A stretch of DNA of 7,941 nt from SG8-41 sp036397875 (GTDB lineage Bacteria; Pseudomonadota; Gammaproteobacteria; Burkholderiales; SG8-41). The notes beneath the pieces are model-generated. The model did not search any database and was not told the origin of the DNA. It saw only the letters and a program-made list of their open reading frames with translations. Every line of letters begins with the position of its first letter. Position 1 is the stretch's first letter. The DNA lies in assembly GCA_036397875.1 (NCBI GenBank), contig DASWIC010000161.1, forward strand, positions 1 to 7,941, in the 5' to 3' direction. Of this stretch, positions 6,672 to 7,941 are shown one piece after another. Both the position numbers and the translations under genes were made by a program.

Positions 6672-6998
6672 ATGGACTGGACTGCACTCGTCGTCGCCGG
6701 GCTTTTCGAATGGGGCTGGCCAGTGGGGCTCAAGCTCGGCTGGACCGACCAGGGCGCGCACGGCGGCTGGATCACCTTTGCGATCCTCTGCATTGCAGCG
6801 AGTGGCGCGCTGCTGCTCTACGCCCAGCGCACGATTCCCATGGGCACGGCGTATGCGGTCTGGACCGGGATCGGCGCGGTCGGCACGTTCGTGCTGGGCG
6901 TACTCCTGTTTGCCGAGCCGGCAAGCTTTGCGCGCTGGTTCTTCGTAGCACTGATCGTCACGGGCATCATCGGGCTCAAGCTGGCCCAAGCCTCGTAG
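6672..6998 (+). CDS. sugE: Small multidrug resistance (SMR) transporter, SugE/Gdx type
   Basis: A 108-residue four-helix inner-membrane protein (segments about 2-20, 32-51, 58-81, 86-105) of the SMR family, which works as an antiparallel dimer exchanging protons for cationic substrates. The essential membrane glutamate is E13, within GLFEWGWPVGLKLGW. The segment GTAYAVWTGIGAVG (58-71) and the ending IIGLKL are typical of the Gdx/SugE branch, whose characterised members export guanidinium; EmrE-type members export quaternary ammonium compounds. The branch assignment is by sequence pattern only. AAGGAG (6659-6664) lies 7 bases before the ATG. I looked for guanidine-sensing riboswitches in the 64 bases upstream and saw none. 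The gene lies close behind the outer-membrane channel gene on the same strand with no clear terminator, so co-transcription is possible; a functional link with the adaptor and channel is speculation. Confidence 0.93.
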   Translation: MDWTALVVAGLFEWGWPVGLKLGWTDQGAHGGWITFAILCIAASGALLLYAQRTIPMGTAYAVWTGIGAVGTFVLGVLLFAEPASFARWFFVALIVTGIIGLKLAQAS

Positions 6999-7057
6999 GC
7001 CGGGGCGCTGTTCAAAGCCGGATATCACGGAGCCGGGAGGCCGCGGGAGAAGAGAAA

Positions 7058-7657
7058 ATGAAGCTCTGGATAGGAAACATCGCTCCGGGAACCCCCGACG
7101 AATTGGTCCGCGAGCTCGTCAGGAAGTATGCCCCGGACCTGGAGTGCACGAATATCCAGCGAGTGGAAGGCGACGGCTCGCGCCCGGCCGCGGTGCTCGA
7201 GTTCGCCGACCCGCCGCTCGGTAAGCTCGAGGCGGTTTCGATGCGCCTTAACGGCATGTTCTGGAAGGAACGCGCCTTGGTCGTCCAGACACTCATCCGT
7301 TCAGCAGATCCCGAAGCACGATCGTTGCCGTCGTCGGTGTCATCGCGCTCGCTGCGGGCGGGGCCGGCTGGTGGCTGCTACGCGATTTCGCGGGCGCTCC
7401 GCCGTCACTCCACACGGCCGCGGCCAATCATATCGGCGCGAGGGCCTGTGGTGAATGCCACGCCAAGCAGTATGAAGGATGGCGCGGCTCCCACCACGCG
7501 CTCGCGATGCAGGCGGCTGACGACACGACGGTGCTCGGCAGCTTCGCCAATGCAGCGATCCGTTACGGCGGCATCACCTCGACCTTCTTCAAGCGTGAAG
7601 GCCGATTCTTCGTCAACACCGACGGGCCCGACGGCAAGCTCGCCGATTTCGAGGTGA
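7058..7657 (+). CDS. RRM-like RNA-binding protein with an abnormal C-terminal extension
   Basis: The first 80 or so residues form a short RNA recognition motif: RNP2-like LWIGNI (3-8), helix 1 TPDELVRELVRKYAP (12-26), RNP1-like RPAAVLEF (42-49), helix 2 PLGKLEAVSMRLNG and the last strand RALVVQTL (72-79). Bacterial single-RRM proteins of about 80-100 residues are known and bind RNA. In RNP1 the two aromatic positions that stack on RNA bases are Ala44 and Val46, so RNA contact may be weakened. GGGAGA (7045-7050), 7 bases before the ATG, supports the start. The frame does not stop after the domain but continues to a TAG at 7655-7657, giving 199 residues. The tail (from about 83) is low-complexity Ser/Arg-rich sequence and is the wrong-frame reading of the downstream cytochrome gene. 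The real protein probably once ended near 7300-7320, and its stop codon appears to have been lost, by indel or assembly error. Confidence 0.6.
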   Translation: MKLWIGNIAPGTPDELVRELVRKYAPDLECTNIQRVEGDGSRPAAVLEFADPPLGKLEAVSMRLNGMFWKERALVVQTLIRSADPEARSLPSSVSSRSLRAGPAGGCYAISRALRRHSTRPRPIISARGPVVNATPSSMKDGAAPTTRSRCRRLTTRRCSAASPMQRSVTAASPRPSSSVKADSSSTPTGPTASSPISR

Positions 7658-7941
7658 AGTACACCTTCGGCGTCACGCCGTTGCAGCAGTACTTGATTGA
7701 ATTCCCGGGGGGCCGGCTGCAGGCGCTGTCCATCGCATGGGACACGCGCCCGAGGGAGGAGGGGGGACAGCGCTGGTTCCATCTTTATCCGAAGGAATGT
7801 ATCGACCACAACGACTCTCTCCACTGGACCGGGCTGTATCAGAACTGGAACCTTCAGTGCGCCGCGTGCCACTCGACCAATCTGAAGAAGGGGTATGACG
7901 CGGACAGCCGCACTTACAAGACCACCTTCAGCGAGATCAAC
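7252..7941 (+). CDS. Multihaem c-type cytochrome (CxxCH, TPR-linked family), partial; start codon not found
   Basis: An open frame of 230 codons runs to the window edge. It encodes a signal-anchor-like segment (STIVAVVGVIALAAGGAGWW, about 7315-7374), then CGECH (haem motif 1, 7447-7461), the family-typical KQYEGWRGSHHALAMQ, VKYTFGVTPLQQYLIEFPGG and GGQRWFHLYP blocks, and CAACH (haem motif 2, 7858-7872). This resembles periplasmic cytochromes of the cytochrome c554-like group that carry TPR repeats further on; here the protein is cut off by the window at SEIN. Its role is probably electron transfer in the periplasm, with haem attached at each CxxCH, but the partner is unknown. Odd feature: between the in-frame TAA (7249-7251) and haem motif 1 there is no ATG, GTG or TTG; the first ATG (7507) falls after the motif. 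The best upstream start signal, GGAAGGAA (7263-7270) followed by TTG (7277), is in the RRM frame and would need a one-base correction to lead into the cytochrome. The start coordinate given is only the first codon after the stop. Confidence 0.8.

Noticed and set aside
7252..7320. Programmed -1 frameshift joining the RRM and the cytochrome
   Set aside because: The frame offset would fit, but no X-XXY-YYZ slippery heptamer or obvious stimulatory hairpin was seen in the overlap. An indel or decay is the simpler explanation.

Overview
The window reads as GC-rich proteobacterial chromosome, most likely from a betaproteobacterium or close relative. This is inferred from base composition, codon use and gene families (a PAS/EAL protein with the GSxxxSF...YLKIDG-type EAL signature, single-domain PPK2, a YiaW/YiaV-type exporter operon, a CxxCH cytochrome of the TPR-linked type). 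There are no rRNA or tRNA genes, CRISPR arrays or insertion sequences. Everything after position 2408 is on the + strand.

Layout. Positions 1-212 (-) hold the 5' end of an unrecognised small protein. A divergent gene at 296-1816 (+) encodes a membrane-anchored PAS-EAL protein predicted to act in cyclic-di-GMP signalling; it has no GGDEF domain and one altered active-site residue. Converging on its stop codon from the other strand is a previously hidden C-terminal piece of a DUF4325 (STAS-like) protein at 1808-2002, which looks like a gene remnant. A gene-poor stretch follows up to ppk2 (2408-3229), a polyphosphate kinase 2.

The centre (3446-6607) is a tight three-gene operon: a DUF3302 (YiaW-like) membrane protein, a YiaV-like HlyD-family membrane fusion protein and an OprM/NodT-type outer-membrane lipoprotein. 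The genes overlap or nearly abut and each downstream gene has a good ribosome binding site. Together they supply the periplasmic and outer-membrane parts of an export path, but no classical inner-membrane pump lies in the window. An SMR transporter of the Gdx/SugE type (6672-6998) follows 64 bases later in the same direction and may share the transcript.

The right end (7058-7941) holds a small RRM-like protein and then a CxxCH multihaem cytochrome running off the window. The junction is abnormal: the cytochrome frame has no ATG, GTG or TTG start before its first haem motif, while the RRM frame stays open well past the end of its domain. A one-base deletion, an assembly error or gene decay would explain this. 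The strongest leads are this junction, the hidden STAS-like remnant and the pump-less exporter operon. I did not see a convincing wholly new system.
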